Source of the DNA: Ruminococcaceae bacterium OttesenSCG-928-L11
GTDB taxonomy: Bacteria > Bacillota > Clostridia > Oscillospirales > Ruminococcaceae
Assembly (NCBI GenBank): GCA_030265885.1
Contig: JAJDGX010000006.1
Coordinates: forward strand, 1-43,127
Direction: 5' to 3'
DNA: 43,127 nt
Position 1 is the stretch's first letter; every line of letters starts with the position of its first letter. Of this stretch, positions 9,690 to 19,455 are shown piece by piece. Below the pieces are notes generated by a model that was not told the origin of the DNA, did no database searches, and worked only from the letters and a program-made list of their open reading frames with translations. The position numbers were made by a program, and so were the translations under genes.

Positions 9690-10031
9690 ATGAAGCGACC
9701 TTTAGCCTACATCACTGCCCCTTGGGGCGATAACGAGTTTGAGAACACCGAAAATGCCGCCCGGTACTGTCGTGCTGTTTACGATGCCGGTTTTTCCCCG
9801 GTCTGTCCACTGCTGTTTCTGCCCTTGTTCCTCAACACCGCCATTCCGCTGGAGCATAAGGACGGCATCGACATTGCCCGCGATTATCTCCGGCGCGCCC
9901 ATGTGCTTGTGGTCTGCGGCGATACTGTGGATGAGTCGGTGAAAAGCGACATCGCCGTTGCCGAGCGGCTGCGGATTACCGCCACCACCCTTGACGGCAT
10001 CCTGACCGTTAAGGCGCAGGGGCGCAAGTGA
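9690..10031 (+). CDS. DUF7768/DUF4406-like protein (nucleoside deoxyribosyltransferase-like fold)
   Basis: MKRPLAYITAPWGDNEFENTENAARYCRAVYDAGFSPVCPLLFLPLFLN...SDIAVAERL; common ICE accessory. Confidence 0.75.
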   Translation: MKRPLAYITAPWGDNEFENTENAARYCRAVYDAGFSPVCPLLFLPLFLNTAIPLEHKDGIDIARDYLRRAHVLVVCGDTVDESVKSDIAVAERLRITATTLDGILTVKAQGRK

Positions 10032-10159
10032 CCCTGCTGAAAGGAGTAAATCAGGGGTCCCCGGCGAAACGCAGTTTCGTTGGGGAGAGGAGGAATACCG
10101 GAATGAATAAGTTTTCGCGTTTGCGCGGAAACGCATGATATGGAGGTTATGACGACGAC

Positions 10160-10642
10160 ATGCAGGAAGATATTGAAAACAAAACTGTTACCCTCGCCAT
10201 CAGCGGCACCAAGCTCACCGGCAGAGTGCTGAAAGCCGCTATCGCCAAATACCTTGCCTATCGCAAGGCTAAGAAGCTGGATAAAGCCCATGCCGATGTG
10301 ACCCCACATGGTAAACAGTCGGTTAAGGAGCTGATTGGCCAGAATCAAGGCGTTTCCAACATCGAGATAAATAACAGCAACATCAAGGATTTTGAACGTG
10401 TTGCCCGAAAATACGGTGTGGATTTCGCCGTGAAAAAGGATAAAAGCGTGACCCCACCCAAGTACCTTGTGTTCTTCAAAGCCAAGGATGCCGATGCGCT
10501 CACTGCTGCCTTTACCGAGTACACCGCCAAGACAGTGAAAAAGGCCAGCCGCCCCTCCGTGCTGCAAAAGCTCCAGAAGTTCAAGGATATGGTCAAAAAC
10601 GCTGTGGTCAATCGTACCAAGCGAAAGGAGCATGAACGATGA
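10160..10642 (+). CDS. PcfB-like (DUF3801) conjugation protein
   Basis: MQEDIENKTVTLAISGTKLTGRVLKAAIAKYLAYRKAKK...GVDFAVKKDKSVTPPKYLVFFKAKDADALTAAFTEYTAK; directly upstream of coupling protein gene. Confidence 0.82.
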   Translation: MQEDIENKTVTLAISGTKLTGRVLKAAIAKYLAYRKAKKLDKAHADVTPHGKQSVKELIGQNQGVSNIEINNSNIKDFERVARKYGVDFAVKKDKSVTPPKYLVFFKAKDADALTAAFTEYTAKTVKKASRPSVLQKLQKFKDMVKNAVVNRTKRKEHER

Positions 10643-11817
10643 AGCAGATAAATATCAAAAAGCTGGTGCTGCCCAATCTGCCCTATGTCCTCATCGCTCT
10701 TTTTGCTACGAAAATCGGTCAGGCATATCGCTTTGCCGCCGGTTCGGATTTCGCGGCAAAGGCTCTGGGCATCACGGACGGTTTCGCTGCTGCGTTTCAA
10801 AGCATAGCACCCAGCCTTCACCCGATGGATTTTCTTGTGGGTGCTATCTGCGGAATTGCCCTTCGGCTTGCGGTATATATCCGTGGCAAGAATGCCAAGA
10901 AATATCGCAAGGATGTGGAGTACGGCAGCGCACGGTGGGGCAATGCAGAGGACATCAAGCCCTATGTCGACCCCAAACCGGAAAATAATATCATCCTCAC
11001 CAAGACTGAGAGCCTTACCATGAACAACCGCCCCAAAAGCCCCAAGACTGCCCGGAATAAGAATGTTTTGATTGTGGGCGGCTCCGGTTCGGGCAAGACC
11101 CGCTTCTGGCTCAAGCCCAATTTAATGCAGTGCCAGTCAAAGGATTTTCCGGTGTCATTTGTAGTCACCGACCCCAAGGGAACCGTGGTTTTGGAATGCG
11201 GTAATATGCTGCGGCGCAATGGCTACAAGATAAAAATCCTCAACACCATCAACTTCAAAAAGTCGATGCGATACAATCCATTCTCCTACATAAAAAGCGA
11301 AAAGGACATTTTGAAGATGGTGACAACGCTCATTGCAAACACTACCGGCAACAGCAAATCTTCCGACGATTTTTGGGTGAAAGCGGAACAGTTGCTCTAC
11401 ACCGCGCTCATCGGCTACATCTACTATGAAGCGCCAGTTGAGGAGCAGAATTTCTCCACCCTCGTTGAGTTTATCAATGCGATGGAGGTTCGAGAGGATG
11501 ATGAGGAGTTCAAAAATCCGATTGACCTGATGTTTGATGAGCTGGAACAGAAGAACCCCCGGCACTTTGCTGTCAGGCAATATAAAAAATATAAATTGGC
11601 GGCAGGCAAAACAGCAAAAAGTATACTTGTGAGCTGCGGCGCACGGCTTGCCCCCTTCGACATTCAGGAGCTGCGCGACCTGACGGAATATGACGAGCTT
11701 GGGCTTGATATGCTGGGTGACGAGAAAACCGCCCTGTTTATTATCATCAGCGAGGTAACCACCATCACAGGAAACCCATTCGACAGAATATCTTACACTT
11801 CGCCGACATGCCTATAA
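10639..11817 (+). pseudogene. VirD4/TraG-type coupling protein (PcfC-like), 3'-truncated by inserted element
   Basis: LIVGGSGSGKTRFWLKPNLMQ Walker A, FVVTDPKGTVVLECGNMLRRNGYKIKILN; homology-like sequence ends near ...EKTALFIIISE (about 11755), 40 bp before a convergent recombinase gene; tail TTITGNPFDRISYTSPTCL is not VirD4-like. Confidence 0.85.
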
Positions 11818-13421
11818 AAAACCCTAATATCTCTCATTACAATGCCACTTTCATCTTTGTCAGGCGCGCCGACTTCGATGTGCTCTACCAGTTCCTCCAG
11901 AAGGTTTCGATCAATGTCATCCACATCGCCATATCTCTCGATTTTGTCCATCCACTCAGAAATATCTTGGGTGGATTTTTCTTGCCCCGCTTGATTTTCA
12001 CGAAGGCGGCGCTGTTCTTCTTGGCGCGTGCACCGTTCACGCTCACACTCGCGGAGCAGCATGGTGAGAGTATCGGCAGTGATTGTACCGGCAACCTTAT
12101 CCTCATAGAGTTGCATTTCCTTTTTGTCCAGTTCATTCAGCCTTGCATCAATCTGCTTTATTTGAGCAGCAGTATCAAATGCTGAATCCACGCCATTTAA
12201 TCGGTGCACCAGATCAGAGCGCATTTTCCCCTTGTCGAGGGCGATTTTTCTCGCATGTGTCTGGATATCCTCCAACACAAGCTGCTTGAGAACATCTTGC
12301 TTGATCCGGTGGGTTGAACAGCACGTCCTGCCGCTTGTTGAATAACGGGCGCATTCATAGGTTCGATAGACAGTTTCCGTACCATTTGTGTACGTATGCC
12401 GTATATTGGTGGGTGTCATGGTTCCACCGCAGTCAGCGCATCGGAGAAGTCCACGAAAAAGTGAAGGGGATGGAGGATGCGCGTTCTTCTGTCGGAGCCC
12501 GGCACGCTGATTAATTTCCTGCACTGTGCTCCATGTATCCTTATCTATAATTGGCTCGTGTGCATTTTCCACCCGCACCCATGTTTCCTCCGGCATTTTT
12601 ACCGCTTTTTGAAAGCGATAGGACACACTGCCATATCGAAGCTGCTCCCGGCATCCAATGTATGCCGGATTTTCCAGAATCGCCTTTACCGAGCTGTGTC
12701 CCCAAACCGACCGGGATTTGCGCGGCCATTCCCGCCCATTGTGCTGATATTCGTATAGCAGAGGTGACAGGATTCCCTCAGTGTTCAGGATTCCGGCGAT
12801 TTTCCCATAAGAGGTATTTTGCATTCTCATCTCGAAGATCCGTTTGACCACCACAGACGCGTAATCATCGATCAGAAAATTGTGCTTATCGCCGGGATCG
12901 ACCCGGTAGCCATAAGGGGGACGGCCTGAAACCCGCTTGCCTTCCAGTGCCATGGAGCGATGCGCCGCTTTGATTTTGTTGCTGAGATCCTTCAAATACT
13001 GGTCATTCAGCAGGCTGTAAAAGGGCATCATATCGTTTTCTGTCTGACCGGTATCGATATTGTCTGCCATGGCCACCAGTCTGCAACCAAACATCGGGAG
13101 CATATAATCGGTATACTTGCCTACCTCGATATAATTGCGGCCAAAGCGGCTCATATCCTTGATCAGGATCAAGTTGATTCTTCTGGAGCGAACATCGTCC
13201 ATCATCTCCTGAAAAGCAGGGCGGTCGCAGTTGGAGCCACTCCAGCCATCATCGCAGTAAATCTTCTCGATATGCCAGCCTTGTTTCTGCGCATAATCGG
13301 TCAGCAGCTTCCGCTGATTCTCTACGCTGCCAGATTCTGAACGAAGGATTCCCTGTTCCCTTTGGCGGCGATCCTCTACGCTGACACGGGTATAAATCCC
13401 CGCACTAACCGGCCTGGCCAT
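11793..13421 (-). CDS. Large serine recombinase (Resolvase, Recombinase, zinc ribbon, DUF4368-type)
   Basis: YTRVSVEDRR catalytic Ser motif, IKDMSRFGRNYIEVGKYTDY, LLRCADCGGTM zinc ribbon. Confidence 0.96.
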   Translation of the reverse strand: MARPVSAGIYTRVSVEDRRQREQGILRSESGSVENQRKLLTDYAQKQGWHIEKIYCDDGWSGSNCDRPAFQEMMDDVRSRRINLILIKDMSRFGRNYIEVGKYTDYMLPMFGCRLVAMADNIDTGQTENDMMPFYSLLNDQYLKDLSNKIKAAHRSMALEGKRVSGRPPYGYRVDPGDKHNFLIDDYASVVVKRIFEMRMQNTSYGKIAGILNTEGILSPLLYEYQHNGREWPRKSRSVWGHSSVKAILENPAYIGCREQLRYGSVSYRFQKAVKMPEETWVRVENAHEPIIDKDTWSTVQEINQRAGLRQKNAHPPSPSLFRGLLRCADCGGTMTPTNIRHTYTNGTETVYRTYECARYSTSGRTCCSTHRIKQDVLKQLVLEDIQTHARKIALDKGKMRSDLVHRLNGVDSAFDTAAQIKQIDARLNELDKKEMQLYEDKVAGTITADTLTMLLRECERERCTRQEEQRRLRENQAGQEKSTQDISEWMDKIERYGDVDDIDRNLLEELVEHIEVGAPDKDESGIVMRDIRVFYRHVGEV

Positions 13422-15063
13422 AGTCTGCCTCCAGCTTCAGCATTGATAGATCCACATTCTCCACAAAGCGGTAGTAAACTGTGATATTGCAAATCCGTTG
13501 ATTGTTTTCGACGGTGGCCGCGCCAATTTCAATGCGGTCAATCAGCTCCAACAAGGTTTCCGCGTTGAGACTCTCCAGATTTGTATGGCGCTTAATGATG
13601 TTTGCCCACTCGGTGACATTGCTCCAGTCTTGACGGCTTTCGGTGATTTTCTGTTCCAGCAAAGTCGCACGCTCCTTCTTGCCAAGCCGTTCCTGCTCAT
13701 ATTTCTCCATAAGGGAATGGAACACTGTTTCCGGCACGGTGCCTTTCACGCGATCTTCATACAAGCATTGAATCAGCTTGTCCAGTTCCGCCAGGCGAGA
13801 GGTCAAATGTCGTAACTCTTTACGGTGCAGAGCAAGATCACTGGCTTCTATGCTGCTCTTTTGCCGAATGATCTCCCTGATCACAGCCTGCTCATCCAGA
13901 GCCACCAGTACAGCATTGCGGCGGATGTCCTCCAGAACGAGTTGGGTCAGTGCCTTTTCCTGAATAATGTGGGCGGTGCAGGCGCTTTTGCCACTGCGAG
14001 AGTAGCTACCGCACAGAAAGAGGGCGCTGTACTCCACACTGCCATCCTTGCGGATATTCTTTTTGCTTTGATAGCGCATGGTCGAGCCGCAGTCGGCGCA
14101 GTAGAGAAGCCCGGCAAAGCTGTTGACCGATCCGTTGGAAATGGCTTTTGGACGATGCTTGCGGGCATTGATGCGCTGCACCTGATCCCATGTTGCCTGA
14201 TCGATAATGGGTTCATGGGTGTTTTCCACTCGAATCCAATCTTCCGGATCTTTCTTCACAATCTTCTTTGTCTTGAATGAGACCTTGCCCTGTTTCCCCT
14301 GCACCATGTGCCCGATGTAGGCTTCATTCTGCATCAACAGTTTAATGGCTGAGCTGCTCCATAGACCGGTTCCCATGGTGGAGCTGCTTCCGCCGTGCTC
14401 GGCGTACCACGCAGCTCGGGGAGCGATAATCCCGTCCTCATTGAGCGCACATGCGATTGCGTAATAGCCTTTTCCCGCACAGCGCATGGCGAAGATTCGC
14501 CGAACTACCGGGGCAGTCTGATCATCAATAATCAGCTGATGCTTGTCCTGTGGGTTCTTGCGGAAACCATATGGAGCGAAGCTCCCCATGAATTTACCGC
14601 TTTCCGCGCGAGCCTTGAGGATGGTTCTGACTTTTTTGCTGGTGTCCCGAGAATGAAATTCGTTCATCAGGTTTTTATAGGGCATGATATCGTTGTTGTT
14701 GTGGATGGTATCGACCGAATCATTCAAAGCCACGAACCTGCATCCAATGGTAGGAAAGATGTAATCAGTGAACTGACCGACCTCAATGTAATTACGTCCG
14801 AAGCGGCTCAGGTCTTTGCAAATGATCAGATTGATTACACCGTCTTTCGCATCGGCCAGCATCTTCTGAAAACTGGGGCGCTGAAAATTCGTACCTGACC
14901 AGCCGTCATCGACGTAGATCTTGTGGAGCACCCAACCAGTCTGCGCCTCCACATGCTGGGTCAAAATTGCTTTCTGGTTTTCGATGGAGACGCTCTCACC
15001 GGAGCGCTCATCGTCCTTGCTGAGTCGCGCATATATGCCGACACTGTATGCCTTTGGTATCAT
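13405..15063 (-). CDS. Large serine recombinase (second, tandem)
   Basis: YARLSKDDERSGESVSIENQK, CKDLSRFGRNYIEVGQFTDY, LLYCADCGSTMRYQ; overlaps downstream recombinase by 17 bp. Confidence 0.96.
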   Translation of the reverse strand: MIPKAYSVGIYARLSKDDERSGESVSIENQKAILTQHVEAQTGWVLHKIYVDDGWSGTNFQRPSFQKMLADAKDGVINLIICKDLSRFGRNYIEVGQFTDYIFPTIGCRFVALNDSVDTIHNNNDIMPYKNLMNEFHSRDTSKKVRTILKARAESGKFMGSFAPYGFRKNPQDKHQLIIDDQTAPVVRRIFAMRCAGKGYYAIACALNEDGIIAPRAAWYAEHGGSSSTMGTGLWSSSAIKLLMQNEAYIGHMVQGKQGKVSFKTKKIVKKDPEDWIRVENTHEPIIDQATWDQVQRINARKHRPKAISNGSVNSFAGLLYCADCGSTMRYQSKKNIRKDGSVEYSALFLCGSYSRSGKSACTAHIIQEKALTQLVLEDIRRNAVLVALDEQAVIREIIRQKSSIEASDLALHRKELRHLTSRLAELDKLIQCLYEDRVKGTVPETVFHSLMEKYEQERLGKKERATLLEQKITESRQDWSNVTEWANIIKRHTNLESLNAETLLELIDRIEIGAATVENNQRICNITVYYRFVENVDLSMLKLEADYGQAG

Positions 15064-15181
15064 TTGTTTATCCTCCCTGATTACCGGCTATACTGCGTTG
15101 TGGCGATATGGCTTCCACACCACAACGATACTACAAACCGGTGTTATTAGCAAGTGAAAATGGCTTTGTAATCAAGAAAAT

Positions 15182-15358
15182 TTAAGCTGTGGCCTGTGCG
15201 GCCTCCATCTCGGTCAGTGCGTGCTGAACGGCGAGGTGCTCCAACGTTTCCTTGAGGTCTTTTTCGCCCAGATAGACGCTGGTGACACGGTAGAGGGTCT
15301 TGCCGATCCGGGTTTCCCGATAGAAAGTGGCGGGGGTAGTTTTTTTCTTGTCTGTCAT
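15182..15358 (-). CDS. TnpW-like small transposon-encoded protein (58 aa)
   Basis: Below ORF-track length cutoff; minus frame MTDKKKTTPATFYRETRIGKTLYRVTSVYLGEKDLKETLEHLAVQHALTEMEAAQATA*; AGGA upstream; adjacent to serine recombinase as usual for tnpW. Confidence 0.78.
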   Translation of the reverse strand: MTDKKKTTPATFYRETRIGKTLYRVTSVYLGEKDLKETLEHLAVQHALTEMEAAQATA

Positions 15359-15387
15359 TATGTATGCATCCTTTCCTGATGAGTTTT

Positions 15388-15487
15388 ATGTTTGATATCA
15401 CAAGAATGTAGCGGAGCTTTTTCAGCTGCTTACCCATGAGAGGTGTAAAGCCACATATGCTCCGCTACACGATCTAACATCAAACAT
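15388..15487 (-). promoter_or_regulatory. Structured leader-like element upstream of tnpW/recombinases
   Basis: Two nested inverted repeats: ATGTTTGAT (15388-15396)/ATCAAACAT (15479-15487) and TGTAGCGGAGC (15407-15417)/GCTCCGCTACA (15459-15469). Confidence 0.55.
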
Positions 15488-15616
15488 ATATAAACATGCT
15501 TGTCCGTCGTTTTCGTATATATAAATCGATTGATATTCAACACTATTCCCCTCAATCACGGGCAACCAAAACAGCCGCCATCCGGTTAGATAGCGCCACG
15601 GACTTTCACCCCCCAA

Positions 15617-15832
15617 TCAAGGAGCCTTTACGGGTGTATTTTCATCAATCAGGATCATCGCGATTCCCTCCGCCAAAGAGGGATTATGCAGGAGACCATT
15701 TCTCGCTCGTACCTTTGAAGTCATCGCTTTGACGGCAATAGGTCTGCCGCAGGCAGTCATGGCGTGGTTCCTGTCGCTTTCCGGCTCACCACCGGCTGAA
15801 GGATGAAAAAACTGAAGTGGTTGGATATTCAA
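15617..15832 (-). CDS. Small hypothetical protein (71 aa)
   Basis: MNIQPLQFFHPSAGGEPESDRNHAMTACGRPIAVKAMTSKVRARNGLLHNPSLAEGIAMILIDENTPVKAP; protein-like composition, same orientation as neighbours. Confidence 0.5.
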   Translation of the reverse strand: MNIQPLQFFHPSAGGEPESDRNHAMTACGRPIAVKAMTSKVRARNGLLHNPSLAEGIAMILIDENTPVKAP

Positions 15833-15997
15833 TTTTAAAGGTTCAATTGAAAGACCATGAGGTCACCCTCGCAAAAGGTCTTTCACTATACCGAGATTCC
15901 CCCGGTTTTTATGCATATTTTTTGAGGTCTAGAGAGTGAAAATAAAGAAAAATATAGAAATTCAGCGGGATGTACAAATGCATCCCGCTGAATCAAC

Positions 15998-16321
15998 CTA
16001 TTTGTCAGTAAATGTGCGAAGCACTTTTTGGATTTTCTTGTTGGCGAATTTGAGGTGCCGAGATACTGTGGATTGAGAAATATGTAGTCGTTCTGCAATC
16101 GCATCTTCCTTCATTTCATACCCGATCCGTAGAATATACACTTGCTGTTGACGTGGTGTTAGCTTGTCAAGCACAGCCCTTAGCCGTCTGTGTTGCTTCA
16201 ACCATTCCGCTTCAATCTGGGCCTCATCGGGTGCATCTTTACTGCGCTGAAATTCCAAATAGCGGTTACGAGCGATTTCCGTATGCTCCACCGAGGAAAA
16301 GGGTACGCGTTTGTATTCCAT
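15998..16321 (-). CDS. Sigma-70 region 4-like HTH protein (107 aa, start at MEYKRV)
   Basis: MEYKRVPFSSVEHTEIARNRYLEF...LDKLTPRQQQVYILRIGYEMKEDAIAERLHISQSTVSRHLKFANKKIQKVL; ORF-track start at 16561 is probably too long. Confidence 0.82.
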   Translation of the reverse strand: MEYKRVPFSSVEHTEIARNRYLEFQRSKDAPDEAQIEAEWLKQHRRLRAVLDKLTPRQQQVYILRIGYEMKEDAIAERLHISQSTVSRHLKFANKKIQKVLRTFTDK

Positions 16322-16423
16322 ATGCTTGTCCTCCTGGTTTTCGTTTTCCTGTGGACGAAAACGAAGGACAAGTCGGAGAGCGGCAACCCACAGCATATAG
16401 CCGCCAAAATAGCGTATAAATTG

Positions 16424-16462
16424 ACACCGGAGGAGCATATTCGCCCCTCCGGTGTTGTTTTT
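16424..16462 (+). terminator. Intrinsic terminator-like hairpin
   Basis: ACACCGGAGG (16424-16433)/CCTCCGGTGT (16446-16455) followed by TGTTTTT. Confidence 0.6.
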
Positions 16463-16525
16463 CTTCTGTTTTGCTGTTACTATTTGGCTGTAGAGTAGGG
16501 AATAGCCGCTTTTTAGTCGAATAAA

Positions 16526-16564
16526 AAAATGCCGTGCTCTCCCGAAGGAATAGCACGGCATTTT
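16526..16564. terminator. Bidirectional terminator-like hairpin
   Basis: AAAATGCCGTGCT / AGCACGGCATTTT with A-tract and T-tract flanks. Confidence 0.7.
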
Positions 16565-16707
16565 GATTCAGATGTCGAAAGGCTGGAAACCCCGGCATAT
16601 ACAATACTCCATTCCATAATTTTACATATAGAGTATTGTATCAAGCAAATCCGACAGGTTTCCGTCAGAAGTCCAACAAAAGTACAACAAGCATCGCGTA
16701 ATATCTG

Positions 16708-17514
16708 TTATTTCGAGATAAAATAGTATCCTGCGCCCCATTTCGTCCTGATATATGTCGGTTTATTGGGGTTTGGCTCGATTTTCTTTCGAAGCCGTGA
16801 AATTCGGCTGCTCAGGTCGCTTCTTAAAACGGTAGCTGGCCTCCATACGGATTCATATAATTGGTCTTGCGAAAAAACAATGCTTTCGTGCTGAGCAAAA
16901 AAGTATAGCAGTTTGAACTCCAAAGTAGTCAAATCGATTTTTCTCCCGCACAGCTCAACTGTGAGGCAAGAGGGATCAATGATCAAATCTCCGCATTGCA
17001 TCTTGGCGTTATCCTTGATATGTACAGCTTCCTTCATCTGGCTGATTCCGGGGAGTAGTCTGTGTCGGTCAATAAATGAGTTGAAATAAGCCACTGCTAT
17101 CTCAGGTTTGTAAATAGGGGGGATTAATATATTCATTCCATATCGATAGAGATCGATGATCTCCTCCTGATCCTCAAGCGGGGCTATCACCATAATTTCA
17201 GCTAAAGACATCCGTCGCAGCTTTGTGAGCGCTTTTCGGATCGCACTCTTATCCGCAGTCGCATGCAAGGCAATCACTTCAATGGTATTGCGTTTCCTCA
17301 GAATATACTCACCATCTGAAACATTGTGTACAAGGTGAATTTTCTCACCGGGTATACGTTTTCCTTTTTCCAGAATATCCTTTACTGTTTTCATGTATTG
17401 TAAGTCATAATCAATAAATAGCAGTTCTACGTGTCGATTAACTATAATGACGGTTCCCTCCTGATGTAAACTAAAAAGACTCCACGCCGCTTTGCCGCAG
17501 TGTGGAGCCACCAA
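16708..17514 (-). CDS. OmpR/PhoB-type winged-helix regulator with degenerate receiver-like domain
   Basis: VELLFIDYDLQYMKTVKDIL (receiver-like), C-terminal LTTLEFKLLYFFAQHESIVFSQDQLYESVWRPATVLRSDLSSRISRLRKKIEPNPNKPTYIRTKWGAGYYF. True start may be an internal GTG (VIIVNRHVELL). Confidence 0.8.
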   Translation of the reverse strand: MVAPHCGKAAWSLFSLHQEGTVIIVNRHVELLFIDYDLQYMKTVKDILEKGKRIPGEKIHLVHNVSDGEYILRKRNTIEVIALHATADKSAIRKALTKLRRMSLAEIMVIAPLEDQEEIIDLYRYGMNILIPPIYKPEIAVAYFNSFIDRHRLLPGISQMKEAVHIKDNAKMQCGDLIIDPSCLTVELCGRKIDLTTLEFKLLYFFAQHESIVFSQDQLYESVWRPATVLRSDLSSRISRLRKKIEPNPNKPTYIRTKWGAGYYFISK

Positions 17515-17611
17515 TCCAAAGAAACTGTGCAGGTTTGCCGTTAGTTATAATTGAAAACAACGATATTGCATTGATATAGAATATAGATGATCACACACAT
17601 GATAGATGAAA

Positions 17612-17648
17612 AAAAGACGGTTCTGCTCAGTGGACACAGAGCAGAACC
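17612..17648 (-). terminator. Intrinsic terminator after the first solute-binding protein gene
   Basis: Minus strand GGTTCTGCTC-tgtgtccact-GAGCAGAACC then GTC and TTTTTTT. Confidence 0.8.
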
Positions 17649-17750
17649 TCATTATTCTCACCTATGCGATAGTATTACACAAGATTGCATTCTTATAAAT
17701 ACGGAGTGTTAGAATGTATTACAACTTTTGGAGAAACCCCTCTCGCACTT

Positions 17751-19442
17751 CTATCGAATTGCATCAAAGCGCTCAACTGCAGCTGCGTAAATCGTGAGCA
17801 TTTTTTCCAGCCCCATTTTATTTAGACTGTCAACATAGGAATCCCACTCATCAAAAGATTTTGTACCGGTTATAAACTCTGTTCTCGCAGTGTCAATCAG
17901 CTTTTTGATATCAGTTTGAATAGCGATCAGCTCTTCGTTTTCATCAAAGGTAAAGGTGAAACTAGGCCAGTAAGTATCGGTTGCATATTCGAACAATGCA
18001 CGTGCAGAGGCTGCCGGAACCGGCTCGGTCTCGCCGCCGCTGAAGTAGGGGGCCTCCTCCACCAAGGGGTTGTTACCGCCCGTATAAGGCGTATATGAAC
18101 TGACAACCTCATCAAAGGAACGTGAGCCTGTCATTTCCCCTCGTACCTTTTCATTCCAATCATATGTACCGTCGTCAAGAGCTACGAAGGTCTCTCCTTC
18201 AACACCGTAATGATAGAAGAGATTTCCTTCATCCGTCCAGAAATAATCTAACCATTGCAGTGTCTCTTGAGGATATTTATTTGTGCTTGAAATGACAGCC
18301 GCACCGGTGGAGTGGAAATGTGCACGCACTGGAGCCCAGAGCTTGTCGTCATTGGGTCCCTCCAACGCTTCGTCAATGCCTACCCAGTTATCCACCTTAC
18401 CGGAAGGCACGCTCGAAAGGTTCGTAAAGGCAAACATGCCAATCTTATCATCTTCTGCCTTAGTGACCCAATTTGCCTTTGTCATCGTAAACAGTTCTTG
18501 ATCGACCAAACCTTCCATGTAGAGCTTGTTCATATATTGGAGCATCTGCTTGTAACCGTCCGTCGCTGCAATCAGGCGAACAGTATTATTCTCTTCATCC
18601 CAGTCAACCAATTGATTCTGCTGGCCACGGTTGCTGAGGCCGAATGCACCGAGAAATATATCCTGAAAGCCAGCCCAGTCCTGCGTGCAGAAAGGGATTT
18701 CATCGCTGATATCGCCATTACCATTGGCATCTTGCTCTTTGAAAGCCACCAATAAATCATATAGGTCATCTGTCGTCTTTGGCAGTTCTTTGCCAAGGTT
18801 TTTTAGCCAGTTCGTATTGACAAACAGCTTGCGCGATACACGGAGCTCTGCGCCATCATTCACCTGGGGAAACGAATAAATTGAGCCGTCGGGATTCTGC
18901 ACGCTGGCCATGGTATCCTTGTATTTTTGCAGATAGTTCCAGTAATTGGGCGCATAATCCTGAAGCATATTATTTGCAGTCAGATCTAAAAACAACCCTT
19001 GATCACCATAGAGTAACTGATCCGAAGCGGAAATTTTACAGCGAAAAAATACGTCAGGTAAATTCCCACTGGCAAGAGAAGTGGAAATTTTCTCCGAACG
19101 TTCAGAACTGGACACCTCTATCCAGTTCACATGTACGTTTGTCATTTCTTCGTACTTCTGCCAGACGTATATGTCGTTCCATGCCGGCTGATTGTCACTG
19201 CGAGTTACCATTATGTCCAATGTTATTGGATTCTCCAAAACTGGATACAGTGTGTTACTATCGGACACAGGCACTGTGGAAGCCTCGCCTGTGCTTGCCT
19301 GACTTGCGGCGGGGGTGTCGGAAGTCGATAGAGAAGAAGATGCAGCGGAGGAGCCGCCGGAAGGGACAGATGAGCAGCTGCTGAGCGTGCCAATTGCCAA
19401 AGCCGCCGCCAAAATAATTGAAGCTAAAGAATGCATTTTCAT
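17751..19442 (-). CDS. Extracellular solute-binding lipoprotein (carbohydrate ABC transporter)
   Basis: MKMHSLASIILAAALAIGTLSSCSS lipobox from ATG 19442; LplA/YtcQ-like sequence. ORF-track start (19529) overlaps the upstream gene and is unlikely. Confidence 0.9.
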   Translation of the reverse strand: MKMHSLASIILAAALAIGTLSSCSSVPSGGSSAASSSLSTSDTPAASQASTGEASTVPVSDSNTLYPVLENPITLDIMVTRSDNQPAWNDIYVWQKYEEMTNVHVNWIEVSSSERSEKISTSLASGNLPDVFFRCKISASDQLLYGDQGLFLDLTANNMLQDYAPNYWNYLQKYKDTMASVQNPDGSIYSFPQVNDGAELRVSRKLFVNTNWLKNLGKELPKTTDDLYDLLVAFKEQDANGNGDISDEIPFCTQDWAGFQDIFLGAFGLSNRGQQNQLVDWDEENNTVRLIAATDGYKQMLQYMNKLYMEGLVDQELFTMTKANWVTKAEDDKIGMFAFTNLSSVPSGKVDNWVGIDEALEGPNDDKLWAPVRAHFHSTGAAVISSTNKYPQETLQWLDYFWTDEGNLFYHYGVEGETFVALDDGTYDWNEKVRGEMTGSRSFDEVVSSYTPYTGGNNPLVEEAPYFSGGETEPVPAASARALFEYATDTYWPSFTFTFDENEELIAIQTDIKKLIDTARTEFITGTKSFDEWDSYVDSLNKMGLEKMLTIYAAAVERFDAIR

Positions 19443-19455
19443 TATCAAGCTCTCC

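Noticed and set aside
10345-11663. Antisense ORFs across pcfB/virD4
   Set aside because: Overlap well supported conjugation genes; no family features.
15147-15437. 96-aa ORF MGKQLKKLRYILVISNIK... as an independent protein
   Set aside because: Its C-terminal part is an out-of-frame reading of the tnpW-like gene; only the short leader portion is of possible interest.
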